A DNA stretch of 64,000 nucleotides from assembly GCF_003149185.1 (NCBI RefSeq), contig NZ_QGDO01000002.1, positions 620,001 through 684,000 on the forward strand, read 5' to 3'. The notes beneath the pieces were generated by a model, which ran no database searches, had not been told where the DNA came from, and worked only from the letters and a program-made list of their open reading frames with translations. Shown in pieces: positions 1 to 8,221 of the stretch. Position numbers and translations under genes: made by a program. Position 1 is the stretch's first letter, and every line of letters begins with the position of its first letter. This DNA is from Sediminitomix flava (lineage in GTDB: Bacteria > Bacteroidota > Bacteroidia > Cytophagales > Flammeovirgaceae).

Positions 1-2626
1 CCATTTTTTTTCTAATTCGGTATCTACTAGTATCCAAACTTCTTGGCGAAATATGCATAAGATTTGCAATTTCGTACTTATCCAAATTGATGCGAATGAA
101 AGATAGAATACGAATATCATTTGATGTAAGAATTGGGTATTCTTCAGATATTCTAGAAATAAAATCTTGATGAATTTCAGAAAAGAGCTTGTGGAAAAGA
201 AACTCCTTCTTCTCATTTTTCACTTCACTTTCTATGAGGTTAATCCAACGTTGAGCCTCTTTGTTTCGCATCTTCTCTAAGGCTTCTTTAATTTGATTTA
301 GAATACTGTTTTTATGACCAATGATTTCAACATATTGTAATAATTGATCATTTTTCATTTCCAATGTCTTTTTCGTTTGTTGTTTCTGAAAGTAATCTTT
401 CTGTACAGCAAGCTTTCTCTTATTTAGGTAATGCGTAATGTAATAAAAAGCAAAAAGTAAGGTAAACACAGATACAATAACTACTATTACACCCACCCAT
501 GTTTGATACCATAACAAATCGATACTAATCGCAATTTGCTCTTCTTGAACTTCACCTCCATTTGAACGACTCTGCAACTGAAACTCATAATCTCCTCCAG
601 GAATATGAGAATAAATGATTTTATCTGCAGATTTGCCCCATTCAGACCAATCTTGTTCTAAAGGAAATAATCTCCATCTATATTCAATAGCATCATATTT
701 TGAGCTATTCACAATACCACGAATCAAAAAATCTTTAGGTCCAGATGGTAAGCTCACTCCTTTCGTATTAAAAGGATAAAAAACTTTCTGAGGTTGATCA
801 CCTAATACTGTGATTGAACTAATTACAGGGTCTGTTGCTGTTCTAAACTCTGACCTAAAATTGTAATCTAATATGACTAAGCCTCTATCTGTGGCTATTC
901 GAAGGGTATTTTCTTCTAAGGAAAGAAACTCATAACCATTAAGCAATCCATCACTGAGCGAACCTAATAAACTACTGTAAGAGTGCACATTACCATCTGG
1001 TAATCTAACTAACAATCCAATTTCTTGCTCACTGATATATGACAAAGCATTCCCATCGAGACTGATATCCAAGAACTTAAAGTTAGTCCCATTTACCTGT
1101 TCAATTAATCTATTTTCAGATACAAAGAAATGCTCTTTCTGATATTGTAGTATATTTTTCCCATCACTAAAATATAAGCCCTTTTTAGTAGGGAATACGC
1201 GTTTAAGATTATCAAATCGAGTTTTTTCAACGCTGTTATCTTGTTTCAATAATAGTTTATGAACTACTTTATCTCTAGCTTCTGTCCAGATGCAATCGTT
1301 TTTATGGTCATAAGTAAGTTTAGGTAATTCCTGAATGTGTAGATTCTCTAGAGGGTAGAATCTATTATCTTCACGCTTCATTAAAAGTACTCCCTCATAA
1401 GTTGACACGACATAGTAAGGGCTATTTCCAAATTTAGAGACATCAATAAATCCAATGATATTTTGAGGGTAAGTCATTGCTCCATTTTTAAGCGTCATCA
1501 AACCTCGATTATGACTAATAAAGAGTTCATCATTGATTACCTTCAGTCCCCAAACTTGTCCTCCAGTACTCCCAAACAAACTAAAGCCACCTTCTCTATT
1601 AGATTCATATAATCCTTTATTGGTAGCCAAATAGGTTTTCCCCTCAAAATCAACAGCATCATATACTCCAGCACCTTTAAAGACATCTTGGAGCGCACTT
1701 TGATGTTCCATTTCTGCTAAACCATAATCAAGTCCCATCCAAATATCTCCCTGTTTATCTACTTTTACTGCTAAAACGGTATTATCGATTAAGCCCGTAG
1801 ATGCATTTGCACTTTTAATCAGGTTTCCCTTCGTATCGATAACGGCTATACCATTTGTGATTGTACCTATACAAAGCAATTCTTCTCCATAAGAACAAGC
1901 TGTGAAAAAAGCTTTTCCTTTCAACTCTTCAGGTAAAGGTAAAGTCATTAACTTTTCTCGATCATACTGAATGATCTCTCCATGCAACAAGAATAAGATT
2001 AGTTTATCATTATGAACAAGAAGTTTTCGCACTTCCTTTCCTTCTATTTCAGGAAAAAAAGATACACGTTTAAATTTATCATCTTCTAAATACCCTATTT
2101 CTCCATTATTGAACATCAACCATACTTGCTCATCCCAAATAGTGAATGACCAAATACGTTTAGAAGGATTTATTTCTATGATTTCTTTAGTTGATCGATG
2201 GATTTTATAAAACTTTGCTTCAGTCTGAAAATAGACATAGTCTCCTAGTTGTTCAATATTCCAAACCATCCAACCTTCTAAATCCTTAAGAAAATGGTAG
2301 GTAAGAGAATCAGAAGATTTATCGAAATAACCTATTTGTTTTCCTCCTGTCCATATCACATCATCATCGGATAAAACAGCACTAATAAAACCTTTATCTG
2401 GTAATTGAGATAAATTCCATTCTCCTAAAATATTGCACAGTAATCCTTTACTGTTTCCAATATAAACCACCCCATCGTCATCAATATCAATATCCCAATT
2501 CTGATTACCTGCTTGATAAACCTGCTTATCATAGGATTTCACTATAGGTATTACGCTATTAGCTTTAGTGACTAAGATCGTAATTAGTAAAAAAGGTATA
2601 ATTCTTAAACTAAGTGAAAAATTCAT
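1..2626 (-). CDS. Propeller / triple-tyrosine-type membrane regulator with LuxR-like HTH (C-terminus cut by window edge)
   Basis: An open frame runs from an ATG at 2626 to the window start without a stop, at least 875 codons. The N-terminus is a hydrophobic signal peptide, followed by about 650 residues of WD-like beta-propeller repeats (two-component-regulator-propeller type) and a Y_Y_Y-like immunoglobulin domain near residues 620-695. One membrane helix lies near residues 709-725 and a charged linker or coiled coil follows. The last residues form a LuxR-like helix-turn-helix (YEIANLMHISPRSLDTSRYR). By family, this is a one-protein periplasmic sensor whose cytoplasmic HTH regulates transcription directly, often of polysaccharide or nutrient genes. 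The ligand and target are unknown. Only the last few residues should be missing, because the frame ends at the IRKKM segment that normally closes the HTH. Confidence 0.85.
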   Translation of the reverse strand, partial: MNFSLSLRIIPFLLITILVTKANSVIPIVKSYDKQVYQAGNQNWDIDIDDDGVVYIGNSKGLLCNILGEWNLSQLPDKGFISAVLSDDDVIWTGGKQIGYFDKSSDSLTYHFLKDLEGWMVWNIEQLGDYVYFQTEAKFYKIHRSTKEIIEINPSKRIWSFTIWDEQVWLMFNNGEIGYLEDDKFKRVSFFPEIEGKEVRKLLVHNDKLILFLLHGEIIQYDREKLMTLPLPEELKGKAFFTACSYGEELLCIGTITNGIAVIDTKGNLIKSANASTGLIDNTVLAVKVDKQGDIWMGLDYGLAEMEHQSALQDVFKGAGVYDAVDFEGKTYLATNKGLYESNREGGFSLFGSTGGQVWGLKVINDELFISHNRGLMTLKNGAMTYPQNIIGFIDVSKFGNSPYYVVSTYEGVLLMKREDNRFYPLENLHIQELPKLTYDHKNDCIWTEARDKVVHKLLLKQDNSVEKTRFDNLKRVFPTKKGLYFSDGKNILQYQKEHFFVSENRLIEQVNGTNFKFLDISLDGNALSYISEQEIGLLVRLPDGNVHSYSSLLGSLSDGLLNGYEFLSLEENTLRIATDRGLVILDYNFRSEFRTATDPVISSITVLGDQPQKVFYPFNTKGVSLPSGPKDFLIRGIVNSSKYDAIEYRWRLFPLEQDWSEWGKSADKIIYSHIPGGDYEFQLQSRSNGGEVQEEQIAISIDLLWYQTWVGVIVVIVSVFTLLFAFYYITHYLNKRKLAVQKDYFQKQQTKKTLEMKNDQLLQYVEIIGHKNSILNQIKEALEKMRNKEAQRWINLIESEVKNEKKEFLFHKLFSEIHQDFISRISEEYPILTSNDIRILSFIRINLDKYEIANLMHISPRSLDTSRYRIRKKM

Positions 2627-3100
2627 CTTATGTCCTGTGTTTCTTGGTTCCCGTATTCCACCCCTAAAAAAATCTTTAAGCTTTGACTCCAAAGATTAAA
2701 TAACATCTCATGTTTGTACATGAAATAAAGTGCTAATCTCACAAAGATAGTAGTGTGTTTTTTACACAACAAATAAGATTCCACTTTCAAAATACTAACA
2801 TTCTCATTTGAAAAATAAACTATCAAAGTTTTTCCCAAATGATCAAAAAAATGAAAATGTCTTTCTTCTAAATCTTAAAGAGATAATAAATGTTCGAAAT
2901 ACTTTGGAAAAATAGTACGCTTATTTCTCAGAAAAAATGATTTTCAATACTCCGAATTACAGACTTCAGACCAAACCATCATATATAATTGTTGATTTGA
3001 AGGTCAAACTCAAAGAATGTAACTGAATCTAAAAGATTGTTTTCAGAATGTTACAAGGTCATAGATTGAATCTTCATAAAAAATATTCATTCAGAATTGA
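2627..3100. other. Intergenic region with no gene seen
   Basis: AT-rich, about 470 bases. It should hold the promoter of the minus-strand propeller regulator. A short minus-strand open frame here (71 codons) has no recognisable domain and runs into the start of the regulator gene, so I do not call it. No convincing repeat or RNA structure seen. Confidence 0.5.
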
Positions 3101-3127
3101 AAAAGCCCCAGATTAGAAGGGGCTTTT
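3101..3127. terminator. Bidirectional hairpin terminator after the permease gene
   Basis: Perfect 9-bp stem AAAAGCCCC (3101-3109) and GGGGCTTTT (3119-3127) with a 9-base loop. It lies directly past the stop codon of the permease and gives a T-run on either strand. Confidence 0.85.
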
Positions 3128-3130
3128 CAT

Positions 3131-4105
3131 TTAAAATATCAAGTTAAAGAAGAATCCTGAAAGAATCATTCCTAGACCTAAGGTGCTAAAGAATGCTATA
3201 ATCAGTTGTTTTTTCATAACCTTCTTCAATAACAAAGCTTCTGGTAAGGATAACCCGATGGCTCCCATCATAAACGCGATAGCAGTACCCAAAGGAACAC
3301 CCTTTGCCACCAAAGATTCTAAAATTGGAAGTACTCCTACAGCATCTATGTACAATGGAATGGACATCAAAACTGCCAAAGGCACTGCTAATGGATTTGA
3401 TTTTGATATGTATTCCTCAAAAAACGATTCGGGCACATAACCATGAATGAATGAGCCAATTCCGATTCCAATAAATATATAAGGAATCAACTTTCTCAAA
3501 GTCTGAATAGCTTCGTTATGAATTTCGGGTAATCTTTTCAATAGAGTTCGTTCATCTTTCTCGTAGGAAATATGAGCTTCTGCTAAATTCTGTACCCAAT
3601 CAGCTAAGTATTTAGCCATTCCTATTTTCTCTAAGAATATCCCGCCTAACACACCTAAAAGTATTCCTGTAAAAACATAAATCAAGGTTACCTTCCAACC
3701 AAAGCTCACCCAAAATATAGCTATTGCTATTTCATTGATTAGAGGAGAAGTGATCAGAAATGAAAGAGCTATGCCCAATGGTATTCTGGCTTGCATCATT
3801 CCTACAAAAAGAGGAATTGAAGAACAAGAACAGAAAGGTGTTACAGCTCCAAGCATAGAAGCCATCAGATTACCCAAACCAGAAGCTTTGTGTCTTTCCA
3901 AATAGCTTCTGATTTTTTCCATTGGCAAGTAACTGCTCACAATCCCCATTAAATAAGTGACAAGCACAACTAATAGACTGATTTCTGCAAAAGCAATGAT
4001 AAAATAATGGAGAGCTGAGCTAAATAGCTCCCCATTTTGTAAACCGAACAGATCATAAACCAAGAAGTCGGCTACAAGAGTCAAGAGATGTACAAGTGTT
4101 TCCAT
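3131..4105 (-). CDS. ArsP-like permease (DUF318 / UPF0718 family)
   Basis: 324 residues with about eight hydrophobic helices and the family signature FCSCSSIPLF at residues 91-100. This is a polytopic inner-membrane permease of the family that includes ArsP, the exporter of trivalent organoarsenicals; many members have unknown substrates. The paired cysteines of the signature could bind a thiophilic metal or metalloid. The gene for a thioredoxin-fold protein ends 20 bases upstream on the same strand, so the two are probably co-transcribed, and sigZ lies next upstream. Substrate is inference: metal(loid), thiol or another small molecule. The family call is firm, the substrate is not. Confidence 0.85.
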   Translation of the reverse strand: METLVHLLTLVADFLVYDLFGLQNGELFSSALHYFIIAFAEISLLVVLVTYLMGIVSSYLPMEKIRSYLERHKASGLGNLMASMLGAVTPFCSCSSIPLFVGMMQARIPLGIALSFLITSPLINEIAIAIFWVSFGWKVTLIYVFTGILLGVLGGIFLEKIGMAKYLADWVQNLAEAHISYEKDERTLLKRLPEIHNEAIQTLRKLIPYIFIGIGIGSFIHGYVPESFFEEYISKSNPLAVPLAVLMSIPLYIDAVGVLPILESLVAKGVPLGTAIAFMMGAIGLSLPEALLLKKVMKKQLIIAFFSTLGLGMILSGFFFNLIF

Positions 4106-4125
4106 TTTGTTGTTCAGTTTGTAGT

Positions 4126-4362
4126 TTATAAAATAGCAGCAAGTTGGTCATCACTACTCAATTTTTTGTAATCGTAAAGTTTGCCATTGACTACAATAGA
4201 AGGGAAACTCATTGCACCATAAGCCATTGTTTCTTGAATGTCTGAAAGCTCTTGGATATTCACCTCAATGCCCTTTGCTTTCGCTACGGCTTCGATCTGT
4301 GATCTGATAGGTGAATTTTTTGAACAACAAGAAGAATGCAATATTTTGATTTCAGTACTCAT
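4126..4362 (-). CDS. Small thioredoxin-fold protein (TM0996/MTH895-like), lacking CxxC
   Basis: 78 residues. The predicted order is a beta strand, a cysteine loop, a helix, then the cis-Pro segment MSFPSIVVNGK near residues 51-61, which is typical of the 'redox-active disulfide protein 2' family. The active-site loop reads SSCCSKN: two adjacent cysteines (12 and 13) and Asn where the second Cys of CxxC usually stands. It may therefore work as a monothiol, a vicinal-thiol metal binder, or a carrier for the permease encoded 20 bases downstream. The family is known for pairing with such permeases. No signal peptide, so cytoplasmic. Confidence 0.8.
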   Translation of the reverse strand: MSTEIKILHSSCCSKNSPIRSQIEAVAKAKGIEVNIQELSDIQETMAYGAMSFPSIVVNGKLYDYKKLSSDDQLAAIL

Positions 4363-4454
4363 AATGATTTTCTGTTTTAATTAAACTTCACTAGGGAGTC
4401 TGAAACGGAGGGAGAAAAGTCACATCTTTTCGTGAAAAAAATCGAAAAAATAAA

Positions 4455-4479
4455 AAAACAGCCTTTACAGAGCTGTTTT
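4455..4479 (-). terminator. Terminator of sigZ
   Basis: Stem AAAACAGC (4455-4462) with GCTGTTTT (4472-4479) overlaps the sigZ stop codon and is followed on the minus strand by a T-rich tract. It separates sigZ from the thioredoxin/permease pair, so those two probably have their own promoter in the gap 4363-4454. Confidence 0.75.
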
Positions 4480-5071
4480 AGAGGATTTTCTTATTCAAAT
4501 CTTTCTGGATATTTTGAAGATCATCACACTGATCTTTGATTGTACAACTTACAAAACTTCCGTTCTGGTCATATTCAATCTCACAACAGTCTACAAACAA
4601 TTGATACAGTTGTGTTCTAGCTCTTTGGATTCTCATTTTAGTTGCCGACAAACCCAAACCTAGCTGCTCTGCAATCTCCTTCTGAGGTTTTTGTTCAATA
4701 TCACTCATCATCAAGATTTGGGCATTCTTCTCGGGTAAAAGTTGAATCATCGGGATGATGTAATCTTCGGTCAATAACTTTGGTATTTCTGCTGCTCCAT
4801 CCTGTTTTTCCCATTCATCACCAAAGCTTATTTCTAACTTATTCTTCTGATAAAAATCATAGAGCGTATTTCTGCTGACTTGAAATAACCAAGCTTTCAA
4901 ATTCCCGATTTCCTTCTCTCCTTGACAAGATTCAATCAGTTTAATCATGACTTCTTGAACCACATCTTCAGCCAGATTTTCATCGCCTGTTTTCTTAATT
5001 AAATAGGCTTTCAAAAAAGTATAAAACTCTTTAACGATACTGTTTATATCACAATACTTTCCCTCTTTCAT
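4478..5071 (-). CDS. sigZ: RNA polymerase sigma factor SigZ (ECF-type sigma-70)
   Basis: 197 residues. Region 2 is near residues 10-75, with the AEDVVQEVMIKL segment of the core-binding helix. Region 4 is near residues 105-160, with an HTH around QKEIAEQLGLGLSATKMRIQ. A cysteine-bearing C-terminal tail follows (Cys near 162, 163, 176 and 182), which resembles SigZ proteins rather than ordinary ECF factors. It should direct RNA polymerase to a small regulon. No anti-sigma gene adjoins it. The thioredoxin-like and permease genes lie immediately downstream on the same strand, which suggests they are its targets; the tail cysteines could sense thiol or metal status. The regulon is inference. Confidence 0.85.
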   Translation of the reverse strand: MKEGKYCDINSIVKEFYTFLKAYLIKKTGDENLAEDVVQEVMIKLIESCQGEKEIGNLKAWLFQVSRNTLYDFYQKNKLEISFGDEWEKQDGAAEIPKLLTEDYIIPMIQLLPEKNAQILMMSDIEQKPQKEIAEQLGLGLSATKMRIQRARTQLYQLFVDCCEIEYDQNGSFVSCTIKDQCDDLQNIQKDLNKKIL

Positions 5072-5100
5072 CTTCTTGTCTTTTACTACGACTAAGGAGC

Positions 5101-6840
5101 TTATTTATTTTCAATAAGCCGTCCTTTATAAACAACCCCGTAAACCTTTATATCCTTCAATTTTTCTGGAGCAGTTTTAAAAGGATTTTCTTTTAGAATG
5201 GTGAAAGAAGCTTGTTTACCCACTGAAATTGTACCTAACTCATTTTCCATTTCAAAAGTGCGAGCGGCATCGGTGGTCACTCCTTTCAATGCTTCAAATA
5301 CGGAAATTCTTTGTTCTGGGTTCATAACTTTTCCACTAGCAACTATTCTATTAGCGGCTACCCAAGCTAAAGTCAAAGGTTCCGCTGGAGCCATCGAGAA
5401 ATCAGAATGTAATGACAATGGAATATTTCTACTAACCAACTCTTGCATCGCCACCATATTTTGTGCTCTTTCTGGCCCTAAACCTACTTCAGAATATTTA
5501 TCTGCCAATGCCCATAAGTAATAAGGATTTGCAGAAGCTTCCACCCCTAAATTTGCCGCTCTTTCGGCTTGCTCTGCGGAGAAAAGTCCGATATGATGGA
5601 AAGTTGTTCGATGATTCTCTCTAGGATTTCGCTCCATTGCTGCCTCCGTAAACTGTAAATACTTTTCAAAGGCTAAATCGCCTGTAATATGAATATGTAT
5701 TTTATAATCTTGATCCCACCAATAATCGAATAATTCTTTTCCTTCTTTGGGAGGTATAATCCATTCAGCATGACAATGCGGACAACCAAAGAAACCGTCT
5801 TGAAGCTGTAAGGCTAGAGAGTAAATGGCTCCATCAGCAAACGTTTTGTATTGATTAGGTAAAAACTTGATATGCTTCGTATTGTATTGCGGAAGTGATT
5901 CGATTCTTTTTTTATATTCTTCATTTGATTTCCCCATTACAAATTGCTCTGGAAAACCAGCAATCAGATACATTCCATAAGCATTCGCTGAATCTGTTTC
6001 TGCCTTTAGCAGTTCGTATTCTGTTTCAAATTTTGAATTCGGGAAACTCGGCTCTGACATTGCAATAAGTCCATTTTTGAGCATCATTTTCGTCAAACGC
6101 TTCATTCCTCGTTTATAGACTTTTTCATCGCCAAAAAAAGGTTGGAGTGCTCCTCCTTTAATTTCTTGATAAGCTCTTTCCCAAAAATGAAGATTCTCCC
6201 AATCTACCTGTTCTTTCTCTTTTAGGATACCCTTTTTAATCCCATATTTTTTTGCACATGCAGAATTTAAATAGATTTCATGCGTAGATCGTTGCCAAAT
6301 AATGACAGGAATATTTCCTGTTGCAAGGTCAATATCTTTCAATGTTAAATCTCCGTGCCACGATTTATGATACCCCCAAACCAAAACAGTTTCACCTGTT
6401 TCTTCCTTAGCCTCAACAATTTTTTTTAAGGCAGCTAGATAATTTTCCTTTCCGACCACTGCAGGAAAAGTACGGTGTGGCATTCTCCATTCATGAGGTG
6501 CAATAATCTCGCTGGCTAAAATCAGTGCTCCAATAGAAACAGGATGCGCATGTGGTTCTATAAATCCGGGAAACATGGTCATGCCCTTCAGATCAACTTC
6601 AATACTATTGGGGTACATTTTTAGTCCTTCCTCCTTGTTACCGACAAAAACGATTGAATCATCTTCTACGACAACTGCCGAAACATACTCGGGCATATCT
6701 CCTTCCATTGTAACTATTTCACCTCCATAAAAAATAGTTGCAGGTACTTGTTCTTTATCATTTGAAGAACATGCACTCAAAACTAAAGCACATAACACCA
6801 AAATGATCTGATAAGCTAAAGAGTATTTTATTGCTTTCAT
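5101..6840 (-). CDS. Amidohydrolase-family lipoprotein (YtcJ-like, Amidohydro_3)
   Basis: 579 residues. A lipoprotein signal ends in LSAC with the lipidated Cys at position 24. The metal-binding HxH is in GFIEPHAHP (His97, His99); later motifs HIHITGD, HHIGLFS and LHSDFSMAP match the YtcJ-like amidohydrolase fold. It should be a membrane-anchored, metal-dependent C-N hydrolase of unknown substrate. It follows the phytase gene on the same strand after a hairpin terminator, so a shared role in phosphate scavenging is only a guess. It ends 29 bases before the sigZ start. Confidence 0.8.
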   Translation of the reverse strand: MKAIKYSLAYQIILVLCALVLSACSSNDKEQVPATIFYGGEIVTMEGDMPEYVSAVVVEDDSIVFVGNKEEGLKMYPNSIEVDLKGMTMFPGFIEPHAHPVSIGALILASEIIAPHEWRMPHRTFPAVVGKENYLAALKKIVEAKEETGETVLVWGYHKSWHGDLTLKDIDLATGNIPVIIWQRSTHEIYLNSACAKKYGIKKGILKEKEQVDWENLHFWERAYQEIKGGALQPFFGDEKVYKRGMKRLTKMMLKNGLIAMSEPSFPNSKFETEYELLKAETDSANAYGMYLIAGFPEQFVMGKSNEEYKKRIESLPQYNTKHIKFLPNQYKTFADGAIYSLALQLQDGFFGCPHCHAEWIIPPKEGKELFDYWWDQDYKIHIHITGDLAFEKYLQFTEAAMERNPRENHRTTFHHIGLFSAEQAERAANLGVEASANPYYLWALADKYSEVGLGPERAQNMVAMQELVSRNIPLSLHSDFSMAPAEPLTLAWVAANRIVASGKVMNPEQRISVFEALKGVTTDAARTFEMENELGTISVGKQASFTILKENPFKTAPEKLKDIKVYGVVYKGRLIENK

Positions 6841-6884
6841 AAATATTTGAATGAAGGGATTTTTATACCTAATGAATATAAAAA

Positions 6885-6911
6885 CTCCCTTCCTACAATG
6901 CAGAAAGGGAG
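6885..6911 (-). terminator. Terminator after the phytase gene
   Basis: Stem CTCCCTT (6885-6891) and AAGGGAG (6905-6911), with a further CT/AG pair inside after one mismatch. On the minus strand a T-run follows. It lies between the phytase stop and the amidohydrolase start. Confidence 0.7.
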
Positions 6912-6951
6912 CTCCAATTCAATTATTTATCAATATATACTACTTATTTTA

Positions 6952-8142
6952 TTATAATTCTTTCGCTTCTAATAAAGCTTCAATTTTCTCCCAGTTCACA
7001 ACTTTGAAGTTCTGAGCTTGGATTGAATCATTTTCAAAATTGAATCCGTCTTGAACAATCAAAGCCCCTTTTGGAAATTTCTCTCCCAAAGAAACATTGA
7101 TCGTCTCAATTCCATCCGTTTCTTCTACGCCATCTACAACTCCATCTACAATAGCGAAGCTTGTGATATACTCATGTTCTCCTTCCAAGCTAAATACTGC
7201 ATAAGAGAAATTTCCTTGACTTGAAGCAAGTAAATAACCTGTAGTATCCGAAGTTTTGTATAAAGAAATACCTTCAATGTCTGCTGTTAAATACTCATTG
7301 TTAGCAATTGTAGTACTCTCAATCAATTCCAAATCAGGTGAAACTTGAGGATTTGCACTCACCTTCCAAATTCCTTGCGCTTCTTCCCCCACATACAGGA
7401 TTCCATTTACATCGTCTGCTACCATACCTTCTGGTTGTGAAGGTACTTTCATACTACGAACCATGATTGCGTCAACTTTCGTAGAATCAGTAGCTTTTAA
7501 CTCCCATTGTTGGATGACACCATTTTTCCCATTGATAAAAGCATAGGCTTTGCCTTCATTACTTTTGTACAAACAGAATCCGTACGCCTTTTGGATGGAA
7601 GGTGTTACTTTTAAAGGACGAGCAGCAATATCAATCAATTTACCATCCTCAATCTTCATTAAAGTAATGGTATTATCAGTACGATTACTTGCCGCTACGA
7701 TATCCAATGTATCATTCCCTAGTACAACCCCTTGTCTGATATCTACATTATTTACTTTACCTACAGGATAGAACCCTAACTCTTCTCCTTCTAAGTTATA
7801 CACATAAAGTCCTCTCTTCTTATGCGTACCTATGATTAAGCTTTTAGAGGCGTCTTCTGGATTTACCCAAACTGCAGGGTCATCCGCTGCATCTTCATCA
7901 ATCGTAGAAACCTCTACTGCCTTAGTTTCAAAGTCTGCTGTGATACGGTTCTTGATTTTTTCTTGAAGCGCATAAGCTTCTTTCATTCCTTCATCACTTT
8001 CTCTAGGATCCTTGTATTTACGTCCTTTTAATGATGATGTCGTTTCCTCTTTTGATTTTACTTCGTTTGAAGTTGGTTTAGGAGTACAAGCCCAAACAGC
8101 CGTTATTAATAATAGTATTGATAGTATCGTTAAATTCTTCAT
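6952..8142 (-). CDS. Beta-propeller phytase, lipoprotein
   Basis: 396 residues from the ATG at 8142. The signal peptide ends in AVWAC with Cys19 as lipidation site. The phytase signature DDPAVWVNP (residues 87-95) is followed by GTHKKRGLYVYNLEG and repeated propeller strands rich in Asp/Glu, which bind the Ca2+ ions and phosphates in this family. It should remove phosphate from phytate (inositol hexakisphosphate) at the cell surface or in the periplasm. A start at 8184 would add 14 residues before the signal peptide and overlap a hairpin, so I reject it. A TonB receptor gene lies 79 bases upstream on the same strand, the classic partner for phytate capture. Confidence 0.9.
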   Translation of the reverse strand: MKNLTILSILLLITAVWACTPKPTSNEVKSKEETTSSLKGRKYKDPRESDEGMKEAYALQEKIKNRITADFETKAVEVSTIDEDAADDPAVWVNPEDASKSLIIGTHKKRGLYVYNLEGEELGFYPVGKVNNVDIRQGVVLGNDTLDIVAASNRTDNTITLMKIEDGKLIDIAARPLKVTPSIQKAYGFCLYKSNEGKAYAFINGKNGVIQQWELKATDSTKVDAIMVRSMKVPSQPEGMVADDVNGILYVGEEAQGIWKVSANPQVSPDLELIESTTIANNEYLTADIEGISLYKTSDTTGYLLASSQGNFSYAVFSLEGEHEYITSFAIVDGVVDGVEETDGIETINVSLGEKFPKGALIVQDGFNFENDSIQAQNFKVVNWEKIEALLEAKEL

Positions 8143-8174
8143 TGTTATTGTGATTTCTAGCTCTAAATGGAGAA

Positions 8175-8196
8175 ATCCCGACATTTCTGCCGGGAT
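8175..8196 (-). terminator. Intercistronic hairpin between TonB receptor and phytase genes
   Basis: Stem ATCCCG (8175-8180) and CGGGAT (8191-8196), extendable to 9 bp with one mismatch; on the minus strand the loop is short and the 3' side is A/T rich but not a clean T-run. Probably an attenuating or mRNA-processing hairpin that lowers phytase relative to receptor expression (inference). Confidence 0.5.
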
Positions 8197-8221
8197 AAAA
8201 AGGATAGCAAAAAGCTATTTG

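Noticed and set aside
2623-2838. 71-codon minus-strand frame ahead of the propeller regulator
   Set aside because: It overlaps the regulator start by a few bases, has no recognisable domain and lies in AT-rich leader sequence.
8143-8184. Upstream start for the phytase gene
   Set aside because: It adds 14 residues before a clean lipoprotein signal and overlaps the hairpin at 8175-8196.
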